The translations under genes and the position numbers were made by a program. Shown piece after piece: positions 1-5,832 of a DNA stretch of 5,832 nt. A model generated the notes under the pieces. It made no database searches and had not been told where the DNA came from. It saw only the letters and a list, made by a program, of their open reading frames with translations. The DNA comes from Reyranella sp. (GTDB lineage Bacteria > Pseudomonadota > Alphaproteobacteria > Reyranellales > Reyranellaceae): NCBI GenBank assembly GCA_004296815.1, contig SCVT01000535.1, positions 1-5,832 on the forward strand, read 5' to 3'. Numbering within the stretch: the first letter of the stretch is position 1; every line of letters starts with the position of its first letter.

Positions 1-13
1 GCTCTTCCGATCT
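1..13. other. Illumina sequencing-adapter remnant at contig end
   Basis: The first 13 bases, GCTCTTCCGATCT, are exactly the 3' end of the Illumina TruSeq adapter. Read on the minus strand they are AGATCGGAAGAGC, the common adapter-trimming sequence. They sit at the very edge of the window and replace the next codons of prfB: the reading frame gives ...AAIGAIKRQ and then IGR from adapter sequence. This is a library artefact, so genomic sequence should be taken to begin at about base 14. Bases 12-13 could be shared by adapter and genome. Confidence 0.93.
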
Positions 14-225
14 GGCGCTTGATCGCGCCGATCGCTGCTTCGAGCTTGGTGCGCTCGCGCATCACCTTCTCGGCTTCCTTCGGATCGTTCCAGAGCGCCG
101 GATCCTCGGCGCGCGCGTTCAGCTCGTCGAGACGTACGACCGCACGGTCGTAGTCAAAGACGCCTCCTGAGGAGCTCCAGCGACTCCTCGATCTCGTTCA
201 CCATGCTCTGGGCTTCGGCGCGCAT
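14..225 (-). CDS. prfB: Peptide chain release factor 2 (RF2), 5' part only, with programmed +1 frameshift
   Basis: RF2 recognises UGA and UAA stop codons in the ribosomal A site and triggers peptide release in the cytoplasm. Only about the first 70 residues are present. The GGQ and SPF motifs lie beyond the contig end. The start ATG at 225-223 opens MRAEAQSMVNEIEESLELLRRRL and then meets an in-frame TGA at 156-154. Shifting +1 (reading CTT GAC) continues as DYDRAVVRLDELNARAEDPALWNDPKEAEKVMRERTKLEAAIGAIKRQ. This is the typical RF2 N-terminal helical domain, including the hallmark EDPALWNDP segment. The gene therefore spans the TGA by recoding and is not broken. Its start lies 18 bases after the mrcA stop with only a weak GGA upstream, so it is probably co-transcribed, and perhaps translationally coupled, with mrcA. 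The frame is cut by adapter sequence, not by a natural end. Confidence 0.93.
153..168 (-). promoter_or_regulatory. prfB programmed +1 ribosomal frameshift site
   Basis: Read on the minus strand, AGGAGG (168-163), CGT (162-160), CTT (159-157), TGA (156-154) and C (153) follow directly. This matches the known RF2 recoding signal: an internal Shine-Dalgarno element three bases before a CTT codon, followed by TGA C. In E. coli the equivalent is AGGGGG TAT CTT TGA C. When RF2 is scarce, termination at the UGA is slow, the tRNA slips from CUU onto UUU, and full-length RF2 is made, which is negative autoregulation. The protein is recognisable RF2 on both sides of the site, which confirms the shift. 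Confidence 0.95.
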
Positions 226-243
226 AACGGATCCGTCTGAAAA

Positions 244-2718
244 CTAGTAGGTCTCGCCGGTGCCCGAGAGGCCCGGGCGCCGGGGGCCGCCCGCCTGCTG
301 CGGGCCGCCTTGCGTGGGGTCTATAGCGGAATAAGGGGCCGACCCGTCAAGCGGCGTCGACATGAAGCCGTCCGAACCCGGCTCGGTGCCCGGCTTGAAG
401 ACCTCGTCGATCGAGCCGCCCTCGTAGGTGTAGCGGACCATGCGCAGGCCCGGCGGCACGCGGAACGGCGTCGGCGGCTTGCCCTTGAAGATCTCCTTGG
501 CGATCTGCTCGTAGATCGGCGCGGCGTTGCCGCCGCCGGTCTCCTGGCTGCCCAAGGTGCGCGGCTCGTCGAAGCCGATATAGACGCCGATCGTGATGTC
601 GGGCGTCGAGCCCAGGAACCAGTTGTCGTGCGCGTCGTTGGTCGTGCCGGTCTTGCCGGCGATCGGGCGACCCAGCGCCGCGAGCCTGCCCGCCGTGCCG
701 CGCACCGTGACGCCCTGCATCATGTGCACGACCTGGTAGACCGAGGCGGGATCGTGGAAGGGCTTGCGCGAATCGATCAGCTCGGGTGCGGCGGGCTTGG
801 CATTGCCGGCGCTCTCGCCGCAGCCTTTGCAGGTGCGCGGCTCGTGGCGGTAGATGGTCTTGCCGTTCCTGTCCTGCACGCGGTCGACGAGGCTCGGCGT
901 GATCTCGAGCGCGCCGTTGGCCAGCATCGCGTAGGCCATGGTCATGCGCAGCAGGGTCGTCTCGCCGGCGCCCAGCGCCATCGGCAGATAGGCGCCCATC
1001 TGGTCGGTGACGCCGAACTCCTTGGCGACGGCCACGACGTTCTTCATGCCGACCTGCTGCGCCATGCGCACGGTCATCAGGTTGCGCGACAGTTCGAGGC
1101 CGCGGCGCACCGTGGTTGGGCCCAGCATGTCGCCGCCGTAGTTCTTCGGCGTCCACAGCGGCTGGCCGTGGCCGGGGTCGTAGACGAACGGCGCGTCGAG
1201 CACGATCGAGGCCGGGCTGAAGCCCGCATCCATCGCCGCGAGGTAGACGAACGGCTTGAACGCCGAGCCGGGCTGGCGCGCGGCCTGGACGGCGCGGTTG
1301 AACTGGCTGCGGCCGTAGCTCCAGCCGCCCGACATGGCGAGCACGCGGCCGGTCTGGGTGTCCATCACCACCACGCCGCCCTCGACGTTGGGCACCTGGC
1401 GCAGCGCATAGGTCCGCGGCGGATAGGGCTTCGTGTTTTGACCGGCGGGCTTCTCGATCCTCTCGACGACGATCACGTCGCCCACCGCCACGACGTCGCG
1501 CGGACCGCGCGGCGCGGCGCCGACATTCTGGTTCTGGAGCGTCGGCCGCGCCCAGTTCATCTCGGCGAACGGGATCGTGCCTTCCGAGGCGTCGCCGGTG
1601 CCGGGCAGGCCCTGGATCTGCACCGACTGCGCGTCGACCTTGGCCACCACCGCGAGCTGCCAGGCGGCCGGCCCGGCGAGCGGACGGCGCTGGGCGATGC
1701 GGGCGAACTCCTCCTCCCACACGCTCATGTCGGGGATCTTGGCGTAGGGTCCGCGCCAGCCGTGGCGGCGGTCGTAGGCGATCAGCCCGTCGCGCAGCGC
1801 GTTGTCGGCGGCGGTCTGGATGGCGGGATCGAGCGTCGTGGAGACCGTGAGGCCGCCCTCGTAGAGGCCTTTCTCGCCGTAGGCCGCCATCAGGTTGCGG
1901 CGCACTTCCTCGGCGAAGAAGTCGGCAGTCGCCACCTCGGTGGCGCCGCGGCGGCGGTAGGCGAGCTTGTCCTTCTTGGCCGCGGCCGCTTCGGCGGCCG
2001 TGATGTAGCCGTCCTCCTGCATGCGGTTCAGGACGTAGTCGCGGCGCCAGTAGGCGTCCTTCTCGTTGCGCAGGATGTGGTAGCGGTTCGGCGCCTTGGG
2101 CAGCGCGGCGAGATAGGCGATCTCCGACAGAGTCAGCTCGTCGAGCGAGCGGTCGAAGTAGTTGAGCGCGGCCTGCGCCACGCCGTAATTGCCCGAGCCG
2201 AGGTAGATCTCGTTGAGGTAGAGCTCGAGGATGCGGTCCTTCGAGTAGGTCTCCTCGATGCGGAACGCCAGGATGGCCTCGCGGATCTTGCGCGCCAGCG
2301 TGGCCTGGTTGGTCAGCAGGAAGTTCTTGGCGACCTGCTGGGTCAGCCCCGACGCGCCCTCCGGCCGCTTGCCGGGATTGGTGACGTTGGCGATGACGGC
2401 GCGCACGACGCCGATGAAGTCGATGCCGGGATGGGTGAAGAAGCGCTGGTCCTCGGCCGCGACGAAGGCCTCGATCACCCGCTTGGGCATGGCGGCCACG
2501 GGGACGAAGACGCGCTTCTCGCGGGCATACTCGGCGAGCAGCTTGCCGTCGGCCGCGTAGAGACGGGTCAGCGTCGCCGGCTGGTAGTCGGCCAGCTGCT
2601 TGTGGTCGGGAAGACCGTGGCTGAAATGCCAGAAGAGCCCCGCGACGATGCCGGTGCCCACGATGAGGACGGCGGTGGCGAAGGCGAGGCTGATCTTGAT
2701 GATATTGAGCACGTTCAT
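244..2718 (-). CDS. mrcA: Penicillin-binding protein 1A, bifunctional glycosyltransferase/transpeptidase
   Basis: A complete class A PBP of 824 residues, usual for the family. It polymerises lipid II into glycan strands and cross-links the stem peptides in the periplasm, anchored by one N-terminal membrane segment (about residues 7-30). The GT51 domain follows: motif 1 EDQRFFTHPG (catalytic Glu89, also His96), motif 2 GASGLTQQVAKN (121-132), motif 3 RKIREAILAFRIE (143-155), and motif 4 RILELYLNEIYLG (162-174). Residues of about 320-440 form the OB-like insert. The transpeptidase domain has SAFK (nucleophile Ser485, Lys488), SRN (544-546) and KTGT (689-692). The tail from about 800 is Gly/Pro-rich. 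Oddities are Gly124 where family members usually have Thr in motif 2, and a CKGC pair (630, 633) in the transpeptidase domain. The start ATG sits just after TAGAAG, a weak ribosome site. It lies 48 bases after the amidase stop and 18 before prfB, so an operon is likely. Confidence 0.97.
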   Translation of the reverse strand: MNVLNIIKISLAFATAVLIVGTGIVAGLFWHFSHGLPDHKQLADYQPATLTRLYAADGKLLAEYAREKRVFVPVAAMPKRVIEAFVAAEDQRFFTHPGIDFIGVVRAVIANVTNPGKRPEGASGLTQQVAKNFLLTNQATLARKIREAILAFRIEETYSKDRILELYLNEIYLGSGNYGVAQAALNYFDRSLDELTLSEIAYLAALPKAPNRYHILRNEKDAYWRRDYVLNRMQEDGYITAAEAAAAKKDKLAYRRRGATEVATADFFAEEVRRNLMAAYGEKGLYEGGLTVSTTLDPAIQTAADNALRDGLIAYDRRHGWRGPYAKIPDMSVWEEEFARIAQRRPLAGPAAWQLAVVAKVDAQSVQIQGLPGTGDASEGTIPFAEMNWARPTLQNQNVGAAPRGPRDVVAVGDVIVVERIEKPAGQNTKPYPPRTYALRQVPNVEGGVVVMDTQTGRVLAMSGGWSYGRSQFNRAVQAARQPGSAFKPFVYLAAMDAGFSPASIVLDAPFVYDPGHGQPLWTPKNYGGDMLGPTTVRRGLELSRNLMTVRMAQQVGMKNVVAVAKEFGVTDQMGAYLPMALGAGETTLLRMTMAYAMLANGALEITPSLVDRVQDRNGKTIYRHEPRTCKGCGESAGNAKPAAPELIDSRKPFHDPASVYQVVHMMQGVTVRGTAGRLAALGRPIAGKTGTTNDAHDNWFLGSTPDITIGVYIGFDEPRTLGSQETGGGNAAPIYEQIAKEIFKGKPPTPFRVPPGLRMVRYTYEGGSIDEVFKPGTEPGSDGFMSTPLDGSAPYSAIDPTQGGPQQAGGPRRPGLSGTGETY

Positions 2719-2766
2719 CTTCTACGCGCCGCGGGGAAACGCAGCAATGTGGAGGATGTTCCCGAC

Positions 2767-3606
2767 TTACGCCTTTCTTGTGGCGGCATTGACGCCGAAA
2801 TAGGCGTCGACCGACGCCCGCAGCGCCCGTGCAAGGGCGAGCTGGTGCTGGCGGACGGTCAGCAGCTTCTCGTCCTGGGCATTGGAGAGGTAGCCGAGCT
2901 CGACCAGCGCCGCCGGGATCTCGGGCGAGGTCAGGACGGCGAAGCCCGCCTGGCGGTGGCTGCGCGGCAGGAGCCGCACGCCGTTCTTCGCGAAGGTGGC
3001 GACCACGGTGTCGGCGAGGCGGCGCGAATCGTTCACCGTGCCGCGCTGGCTCATGGCGACGAGCGTCTGCGCCACGAGGTCGGGTTTGTCGGCGATCTTG
3101 CCGCCCAGCCCCACCATGTCGGCCCGGTTCTCGCGCGCCGCGAGTGCTGCCGCCTCGCGGTCGCTGGCATCCTCGGAGAGCGTGTAGACCGAGGCGCCGC
3201 GCACCTCGGGATTGTCGCAGGAATCGGCATGCAGCGAGAGGAACAGGTCGGCCTTGGCCGCCGAGGCGCGCGCCACGCGCTCGCGCAGCGCCACGTAGTT
3301 GTCGCTGCTGCGCGTCAGCATCACGCGGTAGTGGCCGCCCGCCTGCAGCTCGCGCTGCAGCTCGCGGGCGATCGTCATCACGACATTCTTCTCCCAGGTG
3401 CCGCGCACACCGTGTGCGCCGGGATCGCGGCCGCCATGGCCGGGATCGAGCACGACCAGCTTGGGCCGCGAAGGCGGGTTGGGCTTCTTCACCGACTTGG
3501 GCGCCTGGCGCCTGGAAGGTGCAGCCAGCGCGCCGCCGGCCGAGAGGCCAAGGACGCTGGCGCCGGCGAGAACGGCGAGCAGATGACGGCGACGGAAGGC
3601 GGACAT
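2767..3606 (-). CDS. amiC: N-acetylmuramoyl-L-alanine amidase (amidase_3), exported
   Basis: A zinc amidase that cleaves the MurNAc-L-Ala bond of peptidoglycan in the periplasm, used in septal splitting and wall turnover. From the ATG at 3606-3604 the protein has 279 residues. The N-terminus SAFRRRHLLAVLAGASVLGLSAGGALA is a signal peptide. Its RRRHLL stretch resembles a twin-arginine signal, and E. coli AmiA and AmiC are Tat substrates. A short Lys/Pro linker follows, then amidase_3: DPGHGG (His57), WEKN (Glu72), SLHAD (His126) and ALVELGY (Glu236), which supply the usual zinc ligands and catalytic Glu. The segment ENRADMVGLGG...VAQTLVAMSQRGTVNDSRRLAD resembles the regulatory insertion of AmiA/B/C enzymes that LytM-domain activators such as EnvC or NlpD relieve. 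Unlike many AmiC proteins there is no N-terminal AMIN domain, so the symbol is by context and AmiA-like would also fit. A TTG start 54 bases upstream is possible but would place charged and polar residues before the signal peptide. No clear Shine-Dalgarno precedes the ATG. It is first of the amidase-mrcA-prfB group. Confidence 0.92.
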   Translation of the reverse strand: MSAFRRRHLLAVLAGASVLGLSAGGALAAPSRRQAPKSVKKPNPPSRPKLVVLDPGHGGRDPGAHGVRGTWEKNVVMTIARELQRELQAGGHYRVMLTRSSDNYVALRERVARASAAKADLFLSLHADSCDNPEVRGASVYTLSEDASDREAAALAARENRADMVGLGGKIADKPDLVAQTLVAMSQRGTVNDSRRLADTVVATFAKNGVRLLPRSHRQAGFAVLTSPEIPAALVELGYLSNAQDEKLLTVRQHQLALARALRASVDAYFGVNAATRKA

Positions 3607-3735
3607 GGCTAACGCCAGGATCAGAGGGGGATGAAATTTCTTTTGATTATCTTCAACCAATACCAGAGAAATCGATGTAATTTCAAGTCATTTCAAATGC
3701 TTACCTGCCTTAATTCATTCGACGCAATCTTTTGA
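3607..3735. promoter_or_regulatory. AT-rich divergent intergenic core with repeats and candidate amidase promoter
   Basis: Bases 3631-3730 contain about 32% G+C by my count, while the flanking genes look well above 60%. On the minus strand GATAAT (3651-3646) is a possible -10 box about 40 bases before the amidase ATG, with no good -35 at 17 bases. An alternative is TTGAAA (3686-3681) with TATTGG 18 bases on. Short repeats lie here: ATTTCAA twice at 3680-3686 and 3690-3696 (10-base period), GAAAT/ATTTC as an inverted pair (3668-3672 and 3680-3684), and the palindrome GAAATTTC (3633-3640). The regulatory character is well supported by composition and position. The exact boxes are guesses. Confidence 0.4.
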
Positions 3736-3764
3736 TTGTCGCCCCCCTTCCGACCCCGTATGTT
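3736..3764 (+). promoter_or_regulatory. Candidate rne promoter
   Basis: TTGTCG (3736-3741) is followed after 17 bases by TATGTT (3759-3764), at the boundary between the AT-rich core and the G+C-rich leader, on the rne strand. The match is moderate: TTG-type -35 and TAT--T -10. If used, transcription would begin near 3771 and the rne transcript would carry a leader of about 325 bases. No stronger plus-strand pair was noticed nearby. The other TTGATT at 3732-3737 has no -10 at a proper distance. Confidence 0.3.
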
Positions 3765-3770
3765 GCGTTC

Positions 3771-4094
3771 CGCGAGCAGTCGCCGTCGTTCGTAGCGCCC
3801 TACTCCCTTGGGAGGCCGGAGCGCTCCGACGGCAGTCTCCGAAGCCAGACGGGCTTGTGCCCCCTTAAGATTGGGCGCGGCGGGTCTGCAGAGGGATTGT
3901 CAGACAGGCGGTGGCTATCAGGAACCTCGAGGTTGGCAGGACCCAGTTGCGGTCCGGCGGCGCGGAGCTTCCCCGTCTTGGCCTGAAGTTGGGCCGTTCG
4001 ACGGGTCGATGACGCGGCGTCCCCCTCGCCCCAGAGAGGCGGCTAGGCCGCCGGTCGCTCGCACCGGCAGGGATCGGACGCCTCGGAGCGAGCC
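3771..4094 (+). promoter_or_regulatory. Long structured 5' leader of rne
   Basis: This stretch has no convincing protein gene but many short inverted repeats. They are the palindrome CGGAGCGCTCCG (3817-3828), GTCTG/CAGAC (3884-3888, 3901-3905), the palindrome AACCTCGAGGTT (3923-3934), GGACC with a 7-base loop and GGTCC (3939-3955), CCGT-TCG-ACGG (3994-4004), GACG-CGG-CGTC (4011-4021), GGCGGC-TAG-GCCGCC (4038-4052), and CCGGT/ACCGG (4051-4055, 4063-4067). Long structured leaders are known for E. coli rne, where RNase E cleaves its own mRNA to limit its level. A similar role here is inferred from position and structure only. G+C-rich DNA produces many chance stems, so individual hairpins are uncertain. 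The rne ribosome site GGAG lies at 4085-4088, six bases before the ATG. Confidence 0.5.
4085..4088 (+). promoter_or_regulatory. rne ribosome binding site
   Basis: GGAG lies six bases upstream of the ATG at 4095, and fixes the start together with the conserved N-terminus MARRMLIDASHPEET. The surrounding GAGCGA (4086-4091) is the exact complement of TCGCTC (4055-4060) in the leader, so the site could be masked by folding. Confidence 0.65.
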
Positions 4095-5832
4095 ATGGCA
4101 AGGCGCATGCTCATCGACGCAAGTCACCCGGAAGAGACCCGGGTCGTTGTCGTCGATGGAACACGACTCGAAGAATTCGATTTCGAGACAGCTACCCGCA
4201 AGCCCCTCAAGGGCAACATCTACCTCGCGAAGGTCATTCGCATCGAACCGTCGCTGCAGGCGGCGTTCGTGGAATACGGCGGCAACCGCCATGGCTTCCT
4301 GGCCTTCTCGGAAATCCACCCCGACTACTATCAGATCCCCGTCGCCGATCGCGAACGGCTGATCGCCGAGCAGCAGCGCCTGCACGCCGAGGCCGAGGAC
4401 GACGAGCCGCGCGGCCGCCGCAACCGCGTCGACCGCACCGACATCGAGGAGGTCCGCGAGGACAACCGCGAGGCCGCGGCCGCCGCCGAGGGCCAGATGC
4501 CCGCACCGGTCGAGGGATCGTCCGAGGCGGCCCCTGCCGAAGCGTCTGCGGAAACGCCGGTCGCTGAAGCGGCCGCCGAGCCCGAGACCGCACCGGTCGA
4601 GGCCGCTGCCGAGCCGCAGGCCCAGCCGGCCGAGATTCCGGTCGAGCGCGTCGAGGGCCCGGCCGTCGATGCCGATTCCGGCGAGACGCCGTTGCCCGCT
4701 GCCGAAGCCGAGGCCACCGCGTCGGAGACGCCGGCCGAAGCCTCCAGCGATCCGGCCGACGCGCCGCAGCCCGAGGTCACGGTCGAGACGCTGGGCGGCG
4801 ACGAGGTCGTCGAGGAGCGGGAGACGCGCGAGCGTCGCCGGCGCAACCCGATCCGCCAGTACAAGATCCAGGAAGTCATCAAGCGCCGGCAGATCCTGCT
4901 GGTGCAGGTCGTCAAGGAAGAGCGCGGCAACAAGGGCGCCGCCCTCACCACCTACCTGTCGCTGGCCGGCCGCTACTGCGTGCTGATGCCCAACGCCGGA
5001 CGTGGCGGCGGCATCAGCCGCAAGATCTCCAACCCGTCCGACCGCAAGCGGATGAAGGAGATCCTGAGCGAGCTCGACGTGCCGCAGGGCCAGGGCGTGA
5101 TCCTGCGCACCGCGGGCCTCGAGCGCTCCAACATCGACATCAAGCGCGACTACGAATACCTGTCGCGCCTCTGGGATTCGATCCGCGAGATCACCATGCG
5201 CTCGACGGCGCCGGCGCTGATCTACGAGGAAGGCGATCTCATCAAGCGCTCGCTGCGCGACGTCTACGACACCGACATCGCGCAGGTCCTGGTCGAGGGC
5301 GAGGCCGGCTTCCAGGCCGCCACCGAGTTCATGCGGCAGCTCGTGCCGCACCAGGCGAGCAAGGTCGAGCTCTACAAGGAGCCGATCCCCCTCTTCCACC
5401 GCTACCAGGTGGAGAACCAGTTCGACGCCATGCATTCGCCGACGGTGCAGCTCCGTTCCGGCGGCTACATCGTGATCAACCCGACCGAGGCGCTGGTCGC
5501 CATCGACGTCAACTCGGGCCGCTCCACCAAGGAGCGCAACATCGAGGAGACGGCGCTGCGCACCAACATCGAGGCGGCCGAGGAGATCGCCCGCCAGGTG
5601 CGCCTGCGCGACCTCGCCGGCCTGATCGTGATCGACTTCATCGACATGGAGGAGACGCGCCACCAGCGCCAGGTCGAGCACAAGGTGAAGGATGCGATGC
5701 GCAACGACCGCGCCCGCATCCAGATCGGCCGCATCTCGGCCTTCGGTCTGCTCGAGATGTCGCGCCAGCGCCTGCGTCCGTCGCTGCTCGAGCACTCCAC
5801 CGAGACCTGCCCGCATTGCGCCGGCACCGGCC
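4095..5832 (+). CDS. rne: Ribonuclease E/G, N-terminal catalytic half (3' end beyond window)
   Basis: RNase E is the main endoribonuclease of mRNA decay and of rRNA, tRNA and small-RNA processing, and scaffolds the degradosome. At least 579 residues are present and the frame is open at the window edge. The S1 domain begins at about residue 38 (KGNIYLAKVIRIEPSLQAAFVEYGGNRHGFL), is interrupted by an Ala/Glu/Pro-rich insertion (about 91-250), and resumes with VQVVKEERGNKGAALTT (270-286). The RNase H-like and DNase I-like regions follow, with the magnesium-binding Asp471 (VAIDVNSGR) and Asp514 (IVIDFIDM), 43 residues apart as are D303 and D346 in E. coli. The zinc link is CPHC (572-575), which joins subunits in the tetramer. 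The insertion accounts for the 168-residue offset from E. coli and is typical of alphaproteobacterial RNase E, as distinct from short RNase G. The C-terminal scaffold, if present, is not seen. The gene is divergent from the amidase gene. Confidence 0.96.
   Translation, partial: MARRMLIDASHPEETRVVVVDGTRLEEFDFETATRKPLKGNIYLAKVIRIEPSLQAAFVEYGGNRHGFLAFSEIHPDYYQIPVADRERLIAEQQRLHAEAEDDEPRGRRNRVDRTDIEEVREDNREAAAAAEGQMPAPVEGSSEAAPAEASAETPVAEAAAEPETAPVEAAAEPQAQPAEIPVERVEGPAVDADSGETPLPAAEAEATASETPAEASSDPADAPQPEVTVETLGGDEVVEERETRERRRRNPIRQYKIQEVIKRRQILLVQVVKEERGNKGAALTTYLSLAGRYCVLMPNAGRGGGISRKISNPSDRKRMKEILSELDVPQGQGVILRTAGLERSNIDIKRDYEYLSRLWDSIREITMRSTAPALIYEEGDLIKRSLRDVYDTDIAQVLVEGEAGFQAATEFMRQLVPHQASKVELYKEPIPLFHRYQVENQFDAMHSPTVQLRSGGYIVINPTEALVAIDVNSGRSTKERNIEETALRTNIEAAEEIARQVRLRDLAGLIVIDFIDMEETRHQRQVEHKVKDAMRNDRARIQIGRISAFGLLEMSRQRLRPSLLEHSTETCPHCAGTG

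Noticed and set aside
154..225. prfB as a pseudogene because of the in-frame TGA at codon 24
   Set aside because: The TGA lies in the exact RF2 recoding context and the frame resumes with conserved RF2 sequence.
310..3612. A 1100-codon open frame on the plus strand running opposite mrcA and the amidase
   Set aside because: Its product is dominated by Arg, Ala, Gly, His and Val with no recognisable motif, as expected from the antisense of G+C-rich codons. Both genes beneath it are certain.
3607..3660. An upstream TTG start for the amidase, adding 18 residues
   Set aside because: The extra MVEDNQKKFHPPLILALA would precede an already complete signal peptide and has no ribosome site. The ATG at 3606 gives a normal n-region directly.
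3760..3795. Eleven-codon upstream frame ATG...TAG in the rne leader
   Set aside because: It overlaps the candidate -10 box, lacks a Shine-Dalgarno sequence, and its product (MLRSASSRRRS) shows no leader-peptide pattern.
4038..4052. GGCGGC-TAG-GCCGCC as an intrinsic terminator
   Set aside because: No U-tract follows the stem, and termination there would silence rne. It is better read as a leader hairpin.
4009..4362. ATG-initiated frame overlapping the rne start out of frame
   Set aside because: There is no good ribosome site, the composition is Arg/Pro/Ser typical of a shifted frame, and it runs across strongly conserved rne codons.
4503..4602. Direct repeat GCACCGGTCGAGG as part of a mobile element
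   Set aside because: Both copies are in frame in the low-complexity APVE coding segment of rne, with no terminal inverted repeats or transposase.
3918..5816. A 632-codon open frame on the minus strand opposite rne
   Set aside because: It is Leu/Gly/Arg/Asp-rich antisense of rne codons with no family signature, and the rne frame carries all the catalytic motifs.

Overview
The window reads as one end of a short-read contig from a high-G+C alphaproteobacterium. The evidence is the gene order rne / amidase / mrcA / prfB, the RNase E N-terminus (MARRMLIDASHPEET...), and the long Ala/Glu/Pro-rich insertion inside the RNase E S1 domain. All of these are familiar from alphaproteobacteria. The exact order or genus cannot be fixed from this sequence. 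A Rhodospirillales- or Reyranella-like affiliation is only a guess.

Layout. Bases 1-13 are not genomic: they match the Illumina adapter end AGATCGGAAGAGC on the minus strand. Bases 14-225 (minus) are the 5' end of prfB (release factor 2), with an intact programmed +1 frameshift site (AGGAGG, CGT, CTT TGA C). Bases 244-2718 (minus) are a complete mrcA (class A penicillin-binding protein 1A). Bases 2767-3606 (minus) are a complete amidase_3 N-acetylmuramoyl-L-alanine amidase with an export signal and no AMIN domain. The three minus-strand genes are closely spaced (48 and 18 bases) and probably form one transcription unit, amidase-mrcA-prfB. Bases 3607-4094 are a divergent intergenic region. It has an AT-rich core of about one third G+C (roughly 3631-3730) holding promoter-like boxes and short repeats, followed by a roughly 330-base G+C-rich, hairpin-rich leader for rne. 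Bases 4095-5832 (plus) are the catalytic N-terminal half of rne (RNase E/G), running off the window.

How the genes work together. PBP1A polymerises and cross-links peptidoglycan, while the amidase cleaves the amide bond between MurNAc and the stem peptide, so the two act on opposite sides of wall growth and cell separation. prfB terminates translation at UGA and UAA and controls its own level by frameshifting. RNase E, transcribed divergently, is the central mRNA-decay and RNA-processing nuclease and is commonly controlled through its own 5' leader. All genes are ordinary core genes. I see no mobile element, CRISPR array, tRNA, rRNA or clearly new system. The points most worth a second look are the adapter at the end, the recoding site in prfB, the rne leader with a possible ribosome-site switch, the altered glycosyltransferase motif 2 in PBP1A, and the amidase that lacks an AMIN domain.
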